Below are positions 6,776-9,069 of a stretch of 9,069 nt of DNA, piece by piece (positions within the stretch are counted from its first letter, which is position 1; each line of letters starts with the position of its first letter). Under the pieces are notes generated by a model. The model was given only the letters and a program-made list of their open reading frames with translations, ran no database searches and had not been told where the DNA came from. The position numbers and the translations under genes were made by a program. Origin of the DNA: Actinomycetota bacterium (lineage in GTDB: Bacteria > Actinomycetota > Thermoleophilia > RBG-16-64-13). The DNA is taken from NCBI GenBank assembly GCA_003157225.1, contig PMIZ01000292.1:1-9069 (forward strand). Direction: 5' to 3'.

Positions 6776-7702
6776 ATGACCGAGGCGTCGGAGTCCCTCC
6801 CGTGCGCGCTCTTCCTTTCGATAGCCGGGGTTGAGATAGAGGTGCGGTCCCAGGCGCCGCTCTCTAATCAGTACGATCCGCCCTACAAGCCCTTCCTCAG
6901 CCAGGTCGCCAAGAACGACACCGTCGTCTCGACAAGAGTCTCGGTACTCTCGACTCCTAGCCCCCCCAACGGCGCCGCTCTGCTCTTCGAAAGCGGTGGC
7001 GCCTGGAACATGCGCCCTGAAGCGTCAGGCTACCGCCTGAGTTTCCACCGGGAGGGCAGCGAGGAATTTCACACCGTTGCGTGCTCGAACGCGGGTACCA
7101 CCGAGGTACAGGTCTATGTCGATCAGGACGTACGGCCTTCGGGGCCTGCCGCCACGCGACAGAGCAGCCCGGTCCGCTACCCGCTGGACCAACTCTTGTT
7201 GATGAACCACCTGGCCGGGCGGGGAGGAGTGGTGGTGCACTCTGGCGCCGCGGTGGTGGACGGACAGGCACTCGTGTTTCTGGGCGCGTCAGGAGCAGGC
7301 AAGTCGACCCTATCCCGCCTCTTCTTGCAGTCAGGACTCGCCGAGGTTCTGCTGAGCGATGACCGGGTGATCTTGCGGACCCAACCGGGCGGTGTGCGCG
7401 TCTGGGGCACGCCCTGGCCCGGAGACGCCGGCATCGCGGCCAACGCCTGCGCGCCGCTGAGAGTCCTCCTGTTCCTGGTGAAGTCGGAGGCGAACGAGGT
7501 GGTACCTCTTTCCCCCGCCGCCGGCATGAAGCGTCTCATGCCCGTTGCTTCGTGCCCATGGTACGACCCCGAGCGTCTCCCCGGCGTTCTGGATACCTGT
7601 GCCAGCATCGTTGAGGGCTATCCGTGCTACGAACTGCATTTCCGGCCCGACGCCGACGTGGTGACGCTGCTCGTCAACCAGCGGTGGGGTCCTGTGAGCT
7701 AG
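6776..7702 (+). CDS. HPr kinase-like P-loop protein (putative peptide or carrier kinase)
   Basis: From the ATG at 6776 this is a 308-residue protein. Residues 10-125 form a poorly conserved N-terminal domain. Residues 150-300 resemble the HPr kinase/PEP carboxykinase-like fold: VVVHSGAAVV (152-161), Walker A GASGAGKST (170-178, K176), the acidic pair SDD (194-196), then GTPWPGD (211-217) and a beta/hydrophobic C-terminus. Proteins of this fold occur in several RiPP clusters, and in some lasso peptide clusters a relative phosphorylates a C-terminal serine. It lacks the full length and context of a sugar-system HPr kinase, and no PTS gene is nearby. The frame is open upstream to an ATG at 6644, but that would overlap the peptide gene in sequence of non-protein character. 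The ATG at 6776 (or the GTG just before it at 6773) is preferred, although its ribosome binding site is weak. Kinase activity and substrate are inferred. Confidence 0.82.
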   Translation: MTEASESLPCALFLSIAGVEIEVRSQAPLSNQYDPPYKPFLSQVAKNDTVVSTRVSVLSTPSPPNGAALLFESGGAWNMRPEASGYRLSFHREGSEEFHTVACSNAGTTEVQVYVDQDVRPSGPAATRQSSPVRYPLDQLLLMNHLAGRGGVVVHSGAAVVDGQALVFLGASGAGKSTLSRLFLQSGLAEVLLSDDRVILRTQPGGVRVWGTPWPGDAGIAANACAPLRVLLFLVKSEANEVVPLSPAAGMKRLMPVASCPWYDPERLPGVLDTCASIVEGYPCYELHFRPDADVVTLLVNQRWGPVS

Positions 7703-7729
7703 CAGGCGGAGCAAGCCGGCCGCGCCTTC

Positions 7730-9069
7730 TCAGTCCATAGGGGCTGCCACTCCGGGCAAGCCGACAGTGAACTTGGAGCCCTGCCCTTCGGTGCTCGACG
7801 CGGTGAGGGTGCCCCCGTGATTCTCAATGATCTGCCGGGCAAGTGCCAAGCCCAGGCCTGTGCCGGGGGTCGAGCGCGATGGCTCTGCCCTGTAGAAGCG
7901 TTCAAAGATGCTGGGCAGACGGTCGGCGGCGATGCCGATGCCGGTGTCGACCATCTCCACCACCACCTCCGCGCCGGTTCGGGAGTAGGCGGAGACGGTG
8001 ATCTCGCCACACTCGGTGAACTTGATGGCGTTGTCCAGGAGATTGTAGAAGACGCGGATCAGGCTGTCGCTGTCTCCGGGCACGTGTAGGCGCGTGTTAA
8101 CCCGGCACTCCAGTTGCAACTCCTTCGCCTCGGCCAGAGGGCGGAGAGCCTCCACGACGTCCTCGACGAGCGTCGAGACATCCACCGGCACGCTCTCGCG
8201 GGGGACCGACTGCGCGCCACGCGCCAACTGCAGCAGATCTTCAGCCAGCGCCCGAAGCCGGGCCGTCTCTTCGGCAAGGTCATCCAGGGCCTCTTCGTAC
8301 TCCGCCGTCCCCCGCGGCTCCGAACGGACGACCCCGAGGATGGCCTCCATGGCCGCCAGGGGAGTGCGCAACTCGTGAGAAGCGTCGGTGGTGAATCGTC
8401 GCTCCCGCTTGAAGGAATCATCCAGCCGTTCGAGCATGTCGTCGAAGGTAGAGGCCAGCCGGCCGACTTCGTCATCGGCGCCGGATAGGTTGAGCCGGGC
8501 GGACAGGTCCTGGGCGGAGATCCGTCGCGCCGTCCGGGTGATCACATCGATGGGCCCCAGCGCGCGCCTGGCCAGGAAGTAGCCTGCCAGACCCGCGCCG
8601 ACTGTCACAACCGCCCCTCCCGCCAGCAGGGCGGCAAGCACCCGTTCCAGCGTATCGTTGACCGAGTCGTAGTTGTGCAGCACTTGCACGAAGCCGGAGA
8701 TGGCTCCGGTGTCGAATAGCGCCAGCGTGAACACTCGGTAGTCCTTGTCCTCGGTGCTATTCGTGAAGTCGGAGAAGCCCGGACCGGCCTTCTGCGCGGC
8801 TGCCAGGCTCGCCCGGTCGGGTGGGGAGTTCCATCCAAGGCCAAAGCCGCCCAGCACGGTCCCATCGGCGGCGAGATATCTGACGGTGTTGCCCTGAGTG
8901 CGCAGGGCCTCCAGCTCGCTGTTGTTCTCAGGCAGGCTCTCCCGGAGGAGAAGCGTGCCATCGGAGGCGTCCACAGTGGAGGCCACGAGTGTGGCGCTCA
9001 CACGCAGAGAGTCATCGAGCCCGCGCCGTAGTCCGCGGCCAACATCGACGTACACGAAGCTCCCGAAAA
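7730..9069 (-). CDS. Membrane sensor histidine kinase, N-terminally cut by the window edge
   Basis: The frame runs off the right edge: four codons precede the GTG at 9055 with no stop, and the first transmembrane helix expected before the sensor region is missing. The true start therefore lies outside. Numbering from the codon at 9055: residues 1-138 are an extracytoplasmic sensor region of no recognised family; 139-161 is a transmembrane helix; 162-215 is HAMP; 218-280 is the dimerisation domain with the phosphorylated His in DASHELRTPL (H227). The ATPase domain follows with the N box NLLDNA (338-343), DTGIG (370-374), FERFYRAEP and GTGLGLA (398-404), ending at 441. It would autophosphorylate and pass phosphate to a response regulator, which is not in the window and would probably lie upstream, beyond the right edge. 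It converges on the kinase-like gene with a 27-base gap (7703-7729) in which I see no clear terminator. A functional link with the RiPP-like cassette is not supported by orientation. Confidence 0.93.
   Translation of the reverse strand, partial: FGSFVYVDVGRGLRRGLDDSLRVSATLVASTVDASDGTLLLRESLPENNSELEALRTQGNTVRYLAADGTVLGGFGLGWNSPPDRASLAAAQKAGPGFSDFTNSTEDKDYRVFTLALFDTGAISGFVQVLHNYDSVNDTLERVLAALLAGGAVVTVGAGLAGYFLARRALGPIDVITRTARRISAQDLSARLNLSGADDEVGRLASTFDDMLERLDDSFKRERRFTTDASHELRTPLAAMEAILGVVRSEPRGTAEYEEALDDLAEETARLRALAEDLLQLARGAQSVPRESVPVDVSTLVEDVVEALRPLAEAKELQLECRVNTRLHVPGDSDSLIRVFYNLLDNAIKFTECGEITVSAYSRTGAEVVVEMVDTGIGIAADRLPSIFERFYRAEPSRSTPGTGLGLALARQIIENHGGTLTASSTEGQGSKFTVGLPGVAAPMD

Noticed and set aside
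7703..7729. Possible bidirectional terminator between the convergent genes
   Set aside because: The 27-base gap is GC-rich with a GCCGGC palindrome, but I found no convincing stem with a T-run on either strand.
1..9069. CRISPR arrays, tRNA or rRNA genes, insertion sequences, attachment sites
   Set aside because: No spaced direct repeats, RNA gene signatures, transposase motifs or terminal inverted repeats were seen, and almost every base lies in a supported gene.
7730..9069. Histidine kinase as regulator of the RiPP-like cassette
   Set aside because: It is convergent with the cassette and its own upstream partner would lie off the right edge. Adjacency alone does not support a regulatory link.

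Overview
The window is GC-rich (roughly 60-65% by eye) and almost entirely coding. It holds five plus-strand genes running 1-7702 with gaps of 0-40 bases or short overlaps, and one convergent minus-strand gene from 7730 to the right edge. Both edge genes are cut: the first lacks its N-terminus and the last lacks its first residues. The composition, the mosaic surface protein with DUF11/SdrD-type modules and a C25 peptidase, and the style of the histidine kinase fit an uncultured bacterium such as a Chloroflexota or actinobacterial-type lineage. No taxonomic marker gene is present, so this is only a guess.

Bases 1-5136 encode the last 1711 residues of a very large, presumably secreted multidomain protein. 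It contains N-terminal beta-rich surface modules, an inserted beta domain, a DUF11-like repeat, an SdrD B-like domain, a fibronectin-like module and a C-terminal gingipain-type (C25) cysteine peptidase with a visible His/Cys pair. Its stop codon directly abuts the next start codon.

Bases 5137-7702 form a compact RiPP-like cassette. It consists of a stand-alone PqqD-type peptide-binding protein (97 aa), a radical SAM/SPASM enzyme (374 aa), a 64-residue three-cysteine peptide that looks like the substrate, and a P-loop protein resembling HPr kinase C-terminal domains (308 aa). The peptide gene is easily missed: it starts at a GTG inside the 3' end of the radical SAM gene, in another frame, behind an exact GGAGG ribosome binding site, and it ends 40 bases before the kinase gene. 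The working model is that the PqqD protein presents the peptide leader to the radical SAM enzyme, which modifies the cysteine-containing C-terminal half. The kinase-like protein then acts on the product or a carrier. The C25 peptidase may act as an extracytoplasmic maturation protease or may be the partner or target of the product. No transporter is visible in the window.

Bases 7730-9069 (minus strand) encode a membrane sensor histidine kinase facing the cassette tail to tail. It is probably a separate transcription unit whose response regulator, if any, would lie beyond the right edge.
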